A stretch of DNA of 64,000 bases from Panicum virgatum (GCF_016808335.1 NC_053146.1:24732637-24796636), one strand, 5' to 3'. Positions 44,795 to 57,759 are shown, counted from the stretch's first letter. The notes: generated by a model from the sequence alone, not told the origin. Numbers and translations are program-made.

Positions 44795-47700
44795 TGTAAC
44801 ACCCTAATTTAAATTTCCATATTGAATAATAAATTTAATTGGCTTTATTTAATTTTCTAAGGTTTATATGCTTAGTCTTGCTTTTAAATTAATTTTGTCT
44901 CACAAGTAAATAAAATTTTTTCTTAGGTCAACATGTTGTGCATTCATGCTGGTGCATAATTTTATTTGATTGAGTGTGGTTTGAATTCAAATTCAAATTT
45001 GAATTCAAATAGGTTTAGTTTGGTTTGAAATAGGAAATAGAATAGGAAAGTAAGGAAAACCAAAAGGAACAGTAAACCCAGCTTCCAGCCCGTTCAGCCT
45101 AGTCGGCCCAGCAGCTCGGACCAGCTCACCTCGGCCCGCTTCCTTTCCTTTTTTTCCTGGTCCGGCCCGTTCCTTCCCCTGTGCGGCCCAGCCTGCCTCG
45201 CAATCTAGCCCAGCAACCTAACCGCGGCCCACCTCCTGTTCCTGCGTTCGGCCTGTTTTCGCTCTTTCGTACGGCCCGCGCAGCAGCGCGCTCACCCGTC
45301 CGTCCCAGCCCGCTCGCTCCGGCCAGCGCTCGTGTGTCGCCCGCTCTGCCGCTGACCGCCGGTCCCACCTGTCATCCCCATGCGAGCGCCGACCCGTCCC
45401 ACAACTAGCCCCGTCCGCGCTCGCCCTCCCCTCCCCGCGTCGCTGACAGCTTGGGCCCACTTGTCGGCGCCTCTCCTTTCTCCTTCCTTCTTCTCCTCTG
45501 TTTTCGCCCGCTCCACCGTAAGCTCCGCTCCGCTCACCCCACTGCCCCGTGGACCCCCAGCTCCTGTAGACCCACCGTCCAGACCCGCTCGTGTTGTCCT
45601 CTTCTAGAAGCCATATCCCGAGCCGTGATCATCGAGCCTTTGGTGCGATCCGCTCCGCCCGCGCCCAAGATCACCGGCAAGATCGCCGGGGATCCCCTTC
45701 CTCGCCCACACACCGAGAATCTCGCCCGGCTTCTTTAAACACCCCACCATGACTCTCTGCGCCCGCAACTGCATCTGCACCATCGCTCCTGCACCACAGC
45801 ACCACCACCACAGCCTGCCTCCATCGTGCTGAAGCTCTACGCCACCGCGATCTCGCCACCCAACAGATCCCCAATCTCGGCCAGCCACCGCACCTGCTTC
45901 GCCTCACTGCTGTGAAGCTCCCAGGGGCCTTCATCATCGACCCCGACCTGTGTAACACCGTGAATCTGACCGAGACCCAACACCGGTGAGTTTGCTCCGC
46001 CGCAGCAATTCCTCGTCACAGGTGCGGATTAGCCCGTGTTGAACCCGGCTCTGTCTTCGCAGAATCAGCAAGAGTCAGCCCAAAGGTACCAGTTGCTCGG
46101 AGATCCACCACCGCATCTCCTCCTCAAGCTCCGCCCGAGCACAGCCCGAACGCCACCGTGCAACCTCATCGCCAGCCTCCCTGCGACACCCCTCCGACCG
46201 ACCCAGTGCACGGTGAGCACCCCCATGACCCCCTCCACCTTTTGCACCAGTTACCCTAGCACGTAGACCACCCTGGAGCGAGAGCACTGCTGCCGGTGCT
46301 CCACCGTCTTAGCCCCGCAGTGGCGGGACTGTTGCAGCGTGGCACAGCTCTGCCCGTGCTGCGTTCTGGTTGTGCGCACACGCACAATAGCTCGCTAATT
46401 CCTTTGAGCCCTGAAAGGAGGCCCGGTGTCGCGTATACGCGAACTCCGGCGAACTCCGTAGCCATAGCACCGCCTCCACCGCCGAGCTCCATGCTCCGAG
46501 CATCCTCGACCCTCGCACGATGCCCCGGTGAATTACATGTGTTGCGCTTGAGCTTTTGCACCAGACCGCAGCCCGAACGGACCCCTGTAGCGCTGGATCG
46601 GCCATCTCCGGCGAGCTCACTGCTGCGGAGCGACGCTCCGGTGGTCAGCGCCGCGCCCTGAACCGCTCGATATAAATCCAATGGCCCGCGTTAACCCGTG
46701 CCGAGTCAAAAGAATCGTGTAACGGTCAGCGCTGGCGTTTATGCAAAGTAGCCCCTATGTTTTTCCAAATACAACCCGCCGTCCAGTCGCGTTCAAAAGT
46801 ATTTCCAACCAGCTCCTGTTTTTAACATTTAGGTCCCTGAGTTTTTCTAAAATAGAACCCGCCGTCCAGCCTAGGTCTTTTTGCATGTCAGCCCTCGGAT
46901 CTTTCCAGTTTTTATGTATAAGTCCCTGGTTTTTGCTCAAACCCCCCTGTAGCTCAGTTTTTTCGCAGATAGGTCTCTGGATCTTATTTTAAGCATAGTT
47001 TCCACGTTCTAGCTCTGTTTTAGGTGTTCTTTATGTCCACGCGATCGTTGTAATGCATAGAATAGTTCTAGCTTAGTTTTGCTTGCTGTTTTTTTATGTA
47101 TTGTTGTACTGTTTCTTAGTGTTAGCCTTTGTTTGCATGTATGTTTATGTTGTTGCCTTGTTTTTGGCCATGTGTTCGTGAATAGACCAGTACCCGGAAC
47201 AGTACCAGTACAGTAGTTTGAGCAGAAGCAGCAGCAATTTGAGGAAGGCAAGTATAACATGAACACCACCTATCACTTTTAAATACAATTTCATACTGCA
47301 TTTTAATACTGAATGCCTATAAGGACTTTCCTAGCCAATTTATTACCTCATATATATCCCTTGGGTTGCATTTTGGTTAGTTGTGCTAGGTTGCTGCGCT
47401 ATAACACACTTGGTCCTTTTTAATTAATTTGATTAATGGTATATGCAACATAATTCTGGGAGTGGCCGCTTGAGTGGCTCACGTCTTGTTTAAAATTGGT
47501 TTTTCTAGAAACTTGGTTTAGGGGGCTCTTACTGTGTTTTGTGCTAGCTACTCTCCATAAGGACCGTACGTCATTAGAGCGACAACCTGGGACAACCGCG
47601 CAACCACAAGACTGGAATGGGACGGTCTTGGCTTACTAATTAGGTCTTTTTGGTTTGGAGTAACTTACCTGCGGGGTAGGGGAGGTAAGCTTCAATGGTC

Positions 47701-48562
47701 CCTGCTCCTCCGGCTTGGTCTGTGCTCCGTGTCTTGTACCCCCGTGAGGTGGGCCCCATCATCACCTATCCACTCTCGCGGTTACTCCTTACCAACGAGA
47801 TTCTTTGTAATGGCCTCGTAGTGAGTTTGCTAGTCATCTCACCTACGGAAGTGTGATGAACAACTAGCATAGCTCACTACTTGTGGGTAAAGATGTGCAA
47901 CCTCTGCAGAGTGTAAAACTAGTATACTAGCCATGCTCACGGTCATGAGGGGCCCGGATCCTCCTTTTGATTTTTGGGGTTACCTTGGTGGTTTCGGTTT
48001 GGTTCTCAGTAGTTCATGGTTAACTTTGATTAATTACTATGTAACTGGGTAATGGTAAATCATCAACTTGTAGTAATTAGCTTTAATAAAATTTTGCCAA
48101 GATTAAAAGCTAATGCAGTTAAGTCAGCCAACCTAAGAGCCTCATAGTTTGTGTTATACTTGTTGAGTACAAGTTGTGTACTCACTCTTGCCTACTCTAC
48201 TCTTTTTCCTCTTGTTCTTTTGGGGGATACTCTACTGCTGCTTAGTTTCTGCCGACACGAGGGAGTTCACCCAGAGCTACCAGGAGTACGAGGACTTCTA
48301 GGCGTTCGTCTCCCAGTCGACATCCCTGTGGCGCCCTGCTCAGCTTCCGATGAGAGTTATCGTATATGTTTTACGCTTCCGCATACTCTGTATCAAACAT
48401 TTTGTCATTATTGTAATAAATAACATTTGTACTCGCTTTATTATATCTTTTTACGTGATATGTGCTGTGATATATTGTTCATTCTGTTGTATATACGTGT
48501 GACTTGATCCTGGTACGTATATGATTGCTCGGTTTATGTCCTTTTATAAACCGGGTGTTACA
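44795..48562 (+). mobile_element. Solo LTR of family T
   Basis: It is 3768 bp, starting TGTAACACCC and ending AAACCGGGTGTTACA. The GATTA duplication is perfect (44790-44794 and 48563-48567). The GC-rich core (about 45060-46640) differs from the other copies and has several splice-like GTGAG sites. Confidence 0.95.
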
Positions 48563-48567
48563 GATTA

Positions 48568-48814
48568 ATCATGAAGCAAAGGCAAAAGGAGGAGCACTAA
48601 ACGTGCAAGAGGCAGGCTGCGCGGCCCCATGCAGGCCGGCCGGCCTCTGCCCTCCACTCGAGTCCCAACACAACTGACGAAGGCACGCTACCTACAGGTC
48701 TAGGGGGTGTAGGCCGTTGGCGTGGATCACTGGCCACCACGCAGAGGCCGACCGCCCTGTCCCAGGCCGGCCGGCCTAGCTCTGGCGCCGGCCTATAAAA
48801 CCCGACGAGCTCGA
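48568..48814. other. Unassigned flank, right part
   Basis: It has two AGGCCGGCCGGCCT-type blocks (around 48630 and 48770) and a CCTATAAAACCC string near 48792. No coding frame is seen. It could be the 3' end of an older element or unique sequence. Confidence 0.35.
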
Positions 48815-49267
48815 TGTTGATGGTCGTTAAGTGCGAAATACGACCATCAACTATACTCATAAAAGAAGGAAAACTATACCTCTTACTTGCATATTTGTAT
48901 CCCAAACCTAGCTCCACAGTAATTTTTGAAGATTTATGATTTCAGGAGCACAAGTCTGGAATAAGACGAAAACACGACGAATACGCAGACAGAAGTCACA
49001 GACAATCGTGTCCTACGTAACATGAGAAAAGGAGGCCCACAAACCAGACCAAACCGACCAACCAAGCTCCGACACCGACCATCTGACATCAGGACCCACC
49101 AGGTAGTGTACCAGAGAAGGACGGTGGCCAATGGCGGCAAGGGGGGTCGGCCGACCCCACCTATCAGCCTTTCCCGCTGATTTTTGGTGGGAAGCTTGAT
49201 CTTATCCTACCAATGGCAGTTTGGCATGTTTTCATGTTTAGAGATGGCGGGAACCGACCTCAAGAGC

Positions 49268-49276
49268 TATATAAGG
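49268..49276 (+). promoter_or_regulatory. TATA box of the Athila LTR
   Basis: TATATAAGG within GAGCTATATAAGGGGCC is followed by a CT-rich start-site-like stretch (around 49310-49335). Confidence 0.65.
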
Positions 49277-50275
49277 GGCCTCCCACCACTCTCACCACAC
49301 ACACCAATTGAAGGCCTCTCTCTCTACACTCTCTTTGTGACTTGTACTCCTTAGGGTAGTGGAGTTAGACTAGTACTTGATCTCCTTAGCGAATCCAGTT
49401 GTCCTCGGGGTCGGCGAGCAATCCTCGGCCTCTGGTGTGGCTTTGTATTCCGACTTTCGTTATATTATTCATATCGAGTTCGTTCTTGGTTATCTTGCTA
49501 TGTTCTTAGCATGTTTAGCTTTGATCAGTGCTTCATCAAGTTATAATAGTTTCTTGCTTAGACCAGATGATCTGGGTAAGGATATCGGTTCGTTGCGCTT
49601 TCGGGCTTGCCTTAGCATCTTACTTGTCCATCTGAAGGGTGGGGGACCTAGGGGTGCTAGGGTAGTGACTTCATATGCGGTCATGGTTCCCGGGTATGTG
49701 GGATCCTTTGGATATGACGGTGCTCCACAGTGTGACAGGGGTAGACCGCAGGTGGTGACAGCCCTGTCGGTCCGCTGGGAAGCAACTTCTCGGTTAGCGT
49801 ACTCCCCGATGTTCGGGTATGGTGTAGGAGTTCATGCAAGGATAAAACGGGACTGGATGTTCTCCAGTGCGAGTCATTCTCCACGATGTCCCTAATTTCC
49901 CGGCACCTGCAGCTCTAAGCAATGTGGCTAACATAACTTATCTGCTAACATGAATAGTATACTAGGAATATTTGCCTATGCTCCCACTAACCTTAGGTGT
50001 GCTTGTTTATTCTTTATTCATGAGAGTTGTTGTTCTGTGTGTGTCACATTACCCCTGATTATCATTCATTTATCACTTACCCCTATATAGTTAGTGGTCT
50101 TCATCTTACTCATATGTGTCATGGTTATGGAACTTGTAAATAAACTTTACACAACCTAGCTATCCCTTGGGAAAATATAAATAAGATACCCTGAATACTT
50201 CCGAGTGAAATGCTACAGCGGTATATCCCTGCGCTTGCGGATCTTTCTGTAAACGTTAAGACATAGCAACACCAG

Positions 50276-50331
50276 CATTTCTGGCGGCGTTACTAGGAAC
50301 TAACCACTCCTAGTGGCGACGCTAAGAAATG
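50276..50331 (+). other. Stem-loop next to the Athila primer site
   Basis: The arm at 50276-50298 pairs imperfectly with 50308-50331 around a 9-nt loop ACTAACCAC. Its left arm contains TGGCGGCGTTACTAGG, a look-alike of the true primer site 15 bases downstream. Confidence 0.65.
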
Positions 50332-50345
50332 TCAACAAGCATTTC

Positions 50346-50363
50346 TGGCGCCGTTGCCGGGGA
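50346..50363 (+). promoter_or_regulatory. Primer-binding site, tRNA-Asp type
   Basis: TGGCGCCGTTGCCGGGGA begins 4 nt after the LTR end. It is the well-known primer site of Athila-lineage elements. Confidence 0.88.
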
Positions 50364-50374
50364 TGGCACTAGGT

Positions 50375-53300
50375 TGTAACAACCGGTTTATAAAAGAACA
50401 TAATCCGAGCAATCATATACGTGCCAGGATCAAGTCACACGTATATACAACAGAATGAACAGTATATCATAGCACATATCACGTAAAAAGACATAATATA
50501 GCGAATACGAATGTTATTTGTTACATAAATGACAAAATGTCAGATACAGCGGAAGCGAAGTACAAATACGATAAAAGAACTCTCCGAAGCTGAGCAGGGC
50601 GCCACAGGGACGTCGACTAGGGAGACGAACACCTAGAAGTCCTCGTAGTCCTAGTAGCGCTGGACGAACTCCCTCGTGTCGGCAGGAACTGAGCAGCAGT
50701 AGCGTAGCCAGGAGGAAAAAGTAGAGAAGAGGCAAGAGTGAGTACACAACTTGTACTCAACAAGTATAACACAAACTATGAGGCTCTAGGTTGGCTGACT
50801 CAACTGCATTAGCTTTTAAGTGTTGGCAAAATTTTATTAAGGCTATTTACTACTAGTTGATGAATTACCATTAACCCAGTTACATAGTAATTAATCAGAA
50901 TTAATCAAGATACTAATGAGAACCAAACCTAAACCAAGCCACTCGGGGAAACCTGCCTCATCAAAGGAAGATAACCCCACTAATCAAAAGGAGGATCTGG
51001 GCCGCTCATGACCGTGAGCACGGCTAGTATACCAGTTTTTCACTCTGCAGAGGTTGCACATCTTTACCCACAAGTCATGAGCTACGCCAGTTGTTCATCA
51101 CACTTCCTTAGGTGAGATGGCTAGCGACTCACTACGAGGCCTTTACAAAGAATCTCGTTGGTAGGGAGTAACCGCGAGGGTGGATCGGCGACAATGGAGT
51201 AGGTCTAGTGGGCGTCAAGACACGAAGCATAGACGAGGCCACTCAGCACGAGGGCCATAGAAGCTTACCGCCCCTGCCCCGCAGGTAAGTTACTCCAAAC
51301 CAAAAAGACATAATTATTACGCCAAGTCTATCCCATTCTAGCCTTGTGGTAGCGCTGTTGTCCCAGGTTGTCGCTCTATGAACCGGTCCTTATGGAGAGT
51401 GGCCAACCAAACACTAAGCACCGTGCTGGCCCCCTAAACCATGTTTCTACAAAAACCATATTTTAACGAGACGTGAGCCACCCAAGCACGAAGCACAGAG
51501 GGCCACTCTCAGAATTACGTTCGAGTAAACCATTAATCAAATTAATTAAAAAGGACCAGAGTGTGTTGTAGCGCATCAACCTAGCACAACTAACCAAAAT
51601 GCAACCCAAAGGATATATATAAAGGATATAAAGTGGCTAGGAATGTCCTTATAGGCATACAGTATTAAAATGCAGTATGAAAATGTATTTAAAGTGAGAG
51701 GTTGTTCATGTTATACTTGCCTTCCTCGTACTGCTCCTGCTACTGCTCAAAGTGCTCGGAAGACGGCTGCTCCGGGTACTGGTACTGGGGCTCCTCAGAT
51801 GGATCAACGTCTACTCACGAACACATGGCCAAAACAAAGCACAATAATAAGCATACAAGTAAACACTAACAAAAACTAAGAAACAATACATCAATACATA
51901 AAAACAGCAAGAAAAACTAGGCTAAAACTATTCTATGCGTTACAACGATCGCGTGGATAAAAAGAACGCCTAAAACGGAGCTAAAACGCATATTCTAGGC
52001 TAAAAACAAGTTCTAGGGGCTAAACTGCAAGAAAACTAAGGTTCCAGGGGGGTTTTCTGCAAAAACCGAGGGCCTAAACATAATTAAAGGTTAGTTCTGG
52101 GGTCTAACGCGAGAAAAAGCCCTGGAAGGATGGCGGGTTCTATTTCTAAAGAACTCAGGGGGCTAAGTGCTAAAAACAGGGCCTCTGCGTAATTATTTCT
52201 GAATAAGATCGGACTGCGGGTTGATTATAACAAAACCGGGGGTCTCTTTAGAAAAAAAGACAGGCCGAACTGGTAACTTTGGATCTCGGCCGTAGGTTTA
52301 GGATCTGGCGGCTCAGATCTAAATTATCCTGGATCTAATCTGGGGCGTAGGACTCAAATCGGGCGGCTCAGAAGACTCGCGGGCACCGGCGGCGGCGGGA
52401 CTCGCCGGCGACGGGGCTCCCGCGGTGGAGGGCCCGCCGGAGATGCCCAAACCGGCGCTTCGGGGGTCAATCTGACCCGGGTTTGGGTCAGGGAGCATGC
52501 CCGCGGAACGTGTAGTCCACCTGGGCACTTAGGTGGGCACGGGGAAGGTCCGAGCGGTGAGAGCGATGGCGGCGGCGGCTCTGCGCGGTGGCGCTCGCCG
52601 GCGTGCGGCATCCTAGGCACTAGGGCGTCCTACAGGCCGAGCTAGCTAGCGCAAACAAAATAGGAAGCCGGTCAGAGGCTCACCAAGGGGGTGGATCGAA
52701 GGGCGAGTCCGGCGCAGGGGCTCGACGGCGAACTCTGGCGGGAGGAGGTGTGGTGCTCGCGGACCGATCGCTGAGGTGGTCCTCCGGGTCTCTGGATCCG
52801 AGGTTTCGACTCGTTAAGCTCCTGTGGGGATTCTAGAGGGGTCAGGGGGCTTCGAAGTCGCCGGCGGTGAGGAAATCGCGGAGGCAAGTCGACTTACCCG
52901 CGGCGGCGCTACGGGGAGATTCTGGCCGTTGCAGGTGATGGGGTCGTGCGGGGAGGCCTCGGGGTCATTCCTGGGCCTGAGGCGGAGCCGGACCGGGGGT
53001 CTGCAGGGGCTGGGGCACGCCGGTGTGGCGTGGCCACGGTGGAGCAGGGGAGCGGCGCGGGGCGGAGCTGCGCAGGCGAGGCGAGCTAGGGTTACGGCGG
53101 CCGCTAGGGCGTGGATGACGGGGTACGGGGAAGGCCAGGGCCTACTTATAGGGCGGCGGCCAACCTAGGCGTGCATGCCTAGGGTGCTGACGCGGCGCGG
53201 GGATCACGGCGGTTTCTGGGCCGGCCGTTGCGCGAGGTAGCACAAGGATCCGACAGGCGGGCCCTGGGCGCAGTGAGAGAGAGGGCGACGCGGGCTGTGG

Positions 53301-53776
53301 GATCGCGGGCGCGGAGCGACGCTGGCGGGTGGGTCCGGAGCGAGCGCGGCATGGGAGCAGGCCGGTGCAGAGAAGTGGGCCGCGGGGAGGGAAGCGCTGG
53401 GCTGCCGTGTCCCGCGGGCTGGGCTGGGGGAAGGAAGACTGGGCCGGTTTGGGCTGGATTAAACGGGCCAGACTGGATTGAGTTTGGTTTTGGGTTTGTT
53501 TTCTATTTCTCTCTTCCTATTTCTAAAACAATCCAACACATTTGAATTCAAATAAAATTTGAATTCAAATAAAATTTGAATTCAAACCCACTCAAATGAG
53601 TAAAATAAATGCACCAGCATGAATGCAACACAAATTTTTAAACTTAGACAAATTTTAATTACTTGTGAAACAAAAATTTTAGATTAAATGCAAGTTTAAC
53701 ACAATAAACCTTAGAAAATTAAATAAAGCCAATTAAATTTATTAATAAATGCTGAAATTTAAATTAGGGTGTTACA
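50375..53776 (-). repeat. 3' LTR of the reverse element
   Basis: It is 3402 bp. Its U5 end, reversed, reads TGTAACAACCGG at 50375 (one change), and its U3 end, reversed, lies at 53776. It has three GAATTCAAA-containing repeats near 53540-53585, against two in the partner LTR. Confidence 0.93.
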
Positions 53777-53814
53777 GACCCTACCCCCTTAAAGAAATCT
53801 CGTCCCCGAGATTT
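53777..53814 (-). promoter_or_regulatory. Polypurine tract and stop hairpin of the reverse element
   Basis: The plus strand shows CCTACCCCCTTAAAG, then AAATCTCG (53795-53802) and CGAGATTT (53807-53814) around a four-base loop. On the minus strand this is the same hairpin plus polypurine tract as in the forward element. Confidence 0.82.
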
Positions 53815-54865
53815 AGCTGGGCTGGCTAGCAAAGAGATCTGGATATGTCTTCCTTAGCTCATCTTCTCGCTCCCAAGTAGCCTCAGCTTCATTGTGGTGA
53901 CTCCACTGAACTCTGCACATCTTGATACTCTTGTTCCGAGTAACCCTCTCTGATGTCTCCAGAATCTTTACCGGATGCTCAGTATAAGTTAGATCTTCCT
54001 GCACATCTACTCCATCCAGTGGTGCCTGCTCCTCGGGTACTCGCAGACATCTCTTCAGCTGAGATATATGTAAGACATCGTGAACTCCTGAGAGGCTGAG
54101 AGGTAACTCCAGGCGATAAGCAACTTCGCCTTTCCGCTCTAGCACCTTGAATGGACCCACATACCGAGGTGCTAACTTCCCCTTGACATTAAACCTGCGG
54201 ATTCCTCTCATCGGAGACACCTTCAGGTATACATGATCACCAACACTGAAAATCAGGTCTCTCCGTTTGCCATCTGCATAGCTCTTTTGTCTGCTCTGTG
54301 CAATCCTCAGATTTTCTCGCACAGCCTGAACCATCTGCTCTGCATCATCTATGATCTCAGGGCCAAAGAGCTGCTTCTCACCAATCTGATCCCAATAGAG
54401 AGGAGTCCTGCACTTTCTGCCATACAATGCCTCAAAGGGGGACTTCTTCAGACTAGCCTGATAGCTGTTGTTATATGAGAACTCAGCATAAGACAGGCAC
54501 TTATCCCAACTAGTACCATACTGAATGGCACAAGCTCTCAGCATATCCTCCAACACTTGGTTGGTTCTCTCTGTCTGCCCATCTGTCTGAGGGTGATAGG
54601 CCGTACTGAAACGCAGCTTCGTATCCAACGAATCATGGAGCTGCTCCCAGAATCGAGAAGTGAACTGAGACCCTCTGTCAGATATGATCTTCTTGGGCAC
54701 ACCATGTAAGCAGACAATCCGAGAGATGTACAACTCTGCCAGTCTAGCTCCGGAGTAAGTAGTGTTCACTGGAATGAAGTGAGCAACCTTCGTCAATCGA
54801 TCCACTACTACCAAATGGAGTTGTACCCTTTCTGAGTACGAGGCAATCCAACAATGAAGTCCATA
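53813..54865 (-). pseudogene. Reverse element pol: integrase core to chromodomain
   Basis: The open minus-strand frame holds [48 protein letters not shown], a GPF module and the chromodomain end ([20 protein letters not shown]). The second and third catalytic residues, D and E, are intact. A deleted G near 54813 shifts the frame relative to the upstream finger and first aspartate, so the integrase cannot be made whole. Confidence 0.88.
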
Positions 54866-55308
54866 GTGATTTCCTCCCATTTCCACTCTGGAATCTTCAA
54901 AGGCTGTAACAGACCTGCTGGCCTCTGATACTCAGCCTTGACACGCTGACAGGTGTCACAAATGGCCACGTACTCTGCCACTGAACGCTTCATACCATAC
55001 CATCAGAAACGTTCCTTCAGATCATAATACATCTTCGTGCTGCCCGGATGAATAGAATAAGCTGTATCATGGGCCTCACTCAGAATCAACTTCCGGAGAT
55101 CCTTCACATCTGGCACACAGATCCGGTTCTTGTACCACAAGGTACCCTGATCATCCTCCCTGAAATGAGGAGCCTTGCCCTTCTTGAGCAACTCACGAAT
55201 CTCGTGCAGCTTCTCATCTTCTTTCTGATGCTGCCTGATCTCTGACTCTAGAGTCGGTACTGCCTCAAACGCTGCACTCGAAGTATGATGCAAGAAGCCC
55301 AGACTCAA
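54808..55308 (-). pseudogene. Reverse element pol: linker and integrase zinc finger
   Basis: It covers [20 protein letters not shown] through the HHCC finger ([20 protein letters not shown], then [12 protein letters not shown]) to [14 protein letters not shown] replaces a tryptophan codon at 55003-55005, between KERF and WYGMKR. A TAG replaces glutamine at its upstream edge near 55309. Confidence 0.82.
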
Positions 55309-56778
55309 CTACTCAAACTCCTCGCATAACTCTGGAGGCATCTGGAAAGCCACGGCCATGTTGACATAACTTCTTCTGCTCAGAGCATCTGCTACAACAT
55401 TGGCCTTGCCCGGATGATAGTGAATCTCCAGGTCATAATCCTTGACCAACTCTAGCCATCTTCTCTGCCGCATGTTTAGCTCATTCTGCGTGAAAATGTA
55501 CTTGAGGCTCTTGTGATCAGTGTAGATATCACACCGCTGTCCATACAAGTAATGCCTCCAAATCTTCAGAGCATGCACAATTGCGGCCAACTCAAGATCA
55601 TGAGTGGGGTAGTTCAGCTAATGCCGACGTAACTGCCGTGAAGCATAAGCTATCACTCTGCCCTCCTGCATCAGAACACACCCAAGACCATCCTTCGAAG
55701 CATCACAATATACCGTGAACCTCTTGATCTGGTCTGGCAGAGTCAGGACTGGCGCCGTAGTCAACCTTTTCTTCAGCTCATCGAAGGCCCTCTGACGCTT
55801 ATCAGTCCATATGAATGCCACATTCTTCTCTAGCAAGGAAGTCAAAGGCTTCGCGATCTTGGAGAAATTCTCAATGAACCTCCGATAATATCCAGCTAAG
55901 CCCAAGAATGACCTGACTTCCTTTACTGTCTGCGGTGTCTCCCACTCTAGCACATCCTTCACCTTGCTCAGATCAATAGCAATGCCTCCCTGAGAGGTAA
56001 CATGACCGAGGAATGGGACCTCGTCAATCCAGAACTCGCACTTGCTGAACTTGGCATACAACTGATGCTCTCTCAATCTCTGCAATACGAGTCTCAGATG
56101 CTCCTCATGCTCTTCTTCTGTCTTGGAGAAGATCAGAATATCATCAATGAAGATCACCACAAAGACATCCAGATAGTCCATGAAAACCATGTTCATCAAG
56201 TGCATGAAGAAGGCCGGGGCATTAGTCAAGCCGAAGGACATGACTGTATACTCATATAGCCCGTACTTGCAGGTGAATGCCGTCTTCGGAATATCCCCAG
56301 GACGGATCCTCAGCTGAAAATAACCCGAACGAAGATCAATCTTCGAGAATATACGAGCACCTCGAAGCAAATCAAAGAGATCCTCAATACGGGGTAGTGG
56401 ATGCTTGTTCTTGATAGTGACTGCATTCAGCTCCCGATAATCGACACACATCCTCTTCGAGCCATCCTTCTTATCTACCAGCAATAATGGAAAAGCCCAA
56501 GGAGAGAAGCTGCGACAGATATAGCCCTTGGCTAGCAACTCATCAATAGTCTTCTTAACTTCTTCATGCTCTATTGGTGCCATACGGTAGGGCCGCTTTG
56601 CAATAGGAGCTGTGCCAGGCAATAGATCAATACAAAACTCAATGGCGCGTTCAGGCGGCATACCTGGCAGATCATCCGGAAAGACATCCGGGAATTCAGA
56701 CACCACGCGAATACCGTCCGTGGGTCTAGCCTCCATCTGATGAAGAAATCCAGAAGGCTCTGAAGCACTGACTGTCAC
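55309..56778 (-). pseudogene. Reverse element pol: reverse transcriptase and RNase H
   Basis: Minus-strand RT is intact in sequence from [20 protein letters not shown] through [19 protein letters not shown] and [20 protein letters not shown] to LRRH, where a TAG at 55618-55620 replaces a glutamate. RNase H continues to [20 protein letters not shown] and [14 protein letters not shown] replaces a glutamine codon just upstream of the RT frame. Catalytic aspartates are present. Confidence 0.9.
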
Positions 56779-56781
56779 CTC

Positions 56782-57171
56782 TTAGCCATCAGATGCTGAC
56801 AAGTGAACTGTCCGCTGAGCACAATGAATACGGACTCCCCATCTGGTAAGGGTCTCCATGCCCAAAATCACATCTATCCCCGAGGAGTCAATAACTATCA
56901 GGCCAGTGCGGAATTCTACCCCCTTTATGACAATACTAACTCTGGAGCATATAGAACATGTATGAATCTGACCCCCAGGTGAGGTAACTACCATAGCTGT
57001 CCTCATACAAGAAACCGGTATACGATGCTGCTCGGCAAATGACTTGGAGATGAAAGAATGAGTAGCACCGGTATCGAAAAGCACTGTAGCGGGGATGAGA
57101 GTTGACCATGAACGTACCAATAACCACATGTTAGGAGCCTCGGCCGCTGACTCGGCCGTCACATGGTTCAC
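56782..57171 (-). pseudogene. Reverse element pol: protease
   Basis: The minus-strand frame begins [14 protein letters not shown] and contains the active site [17 protein letters not shown] and a [16 protein letters not shown] end. It differs from the forward copy over the middle of the domain (RIPVSCMRTAMVV in place of a [14 protein letters not shown] stretch), suggesting a different subfamily. The IGTFMVNS region is altered, implying a compensating pair of small indels. Confidence 0.82.
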
Positions 57172-57759
57172 CCGACCCTGTGCTGGCGCCCTGGGCTGAG
57201 CTGGGCGCCCCTGCTGTCCCGCCTGCGCCTTCCGGGGGCAAGTGTTGGCGTAGTGCCCCGGCTGGCCGCAGTGATAGCAGACGCGTGCAAGTGTCGAAGC
57301 CTGCTGTCCGGTAGGAGCTGCCGGACGTGGAGCCTGCGGTGCTGGCGGAGCTGGTGGAGCACGAGCCGGAGGTGCTGGTAACCTCGGGCCCTGACCTGCC
57401 TGGTGCTGTCGAGGCGGGTACTACTGCGGCCTCTGCTGGTACTGCTGGGGAGGCCGGTACTGCTGCTGCTGGTACTGCTAAGGCGGCTGGAGGCGAGGAC
57501 GAGTGTTGCTGCCGGAAGCAACGGGGACAATCTTCCTCTTCTTGTCCTCCATCTCCAAGTGCTTGCGCTCAGTGTTGAGCGCGCTGTCAACCAGATGGTT
57601 GAAGTCGTCGAAGTGGAGGTTGAGCAGCGCGTACTGGAGGTAGTCCTCAAGGCCCTCCATGAAGTGCTCCTGCTTCTTGCGGTCATCCGCAACATCGGCA
57701 GGGGCGTAGCGAGCAAGCTGCAGAAAGCGATCACGATACTCCGTGACCGACATAGTCCC
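57172..57759 (-). pseudogene. Reverse element gag, exon 2
   Basis: It follows the intron acceptor at 57760 with GTMSVTEYRDRFLQLARYAP. The second half of the gag domain, a basic KKRK stretch and a Gln/Pro-rich tail follow. The tail has TAG codons at 57478-57480 and 57421-57423, both at CAG codons of the forward copy. The CCHC knuckle is [14 protein letters not shown]. Confidence 0.85.

Larger units (their letters stand above)
48815..50341 (+). repeat. 5' LTR of an Athila-type element
   Basis: It starts TGTTGATGGTCG at 48815 and ends GTCAACAAGCA at 50341, next to a tRNA-Asp primer site; length about 1.5 kb. The first bases form a perfect inverted repeat, GTTGATGGTCGT with ACGACCATCAAC. A TATA box lies at 49268. 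The 3' LTR lies outside the window, so no duplication can be checked. The 172-codon frame at 49377-49895 has no recognisable domain and lies in the transcribed LTR part, so I do not call it a gene. Confidence 0.75.

Noticed and set aside
49377..49895. A 172-codon frame in the Athila LTR
   Set aside because: No domain, lies within the transcribed LTR downstream of the TATA box, and has no support beyond length.
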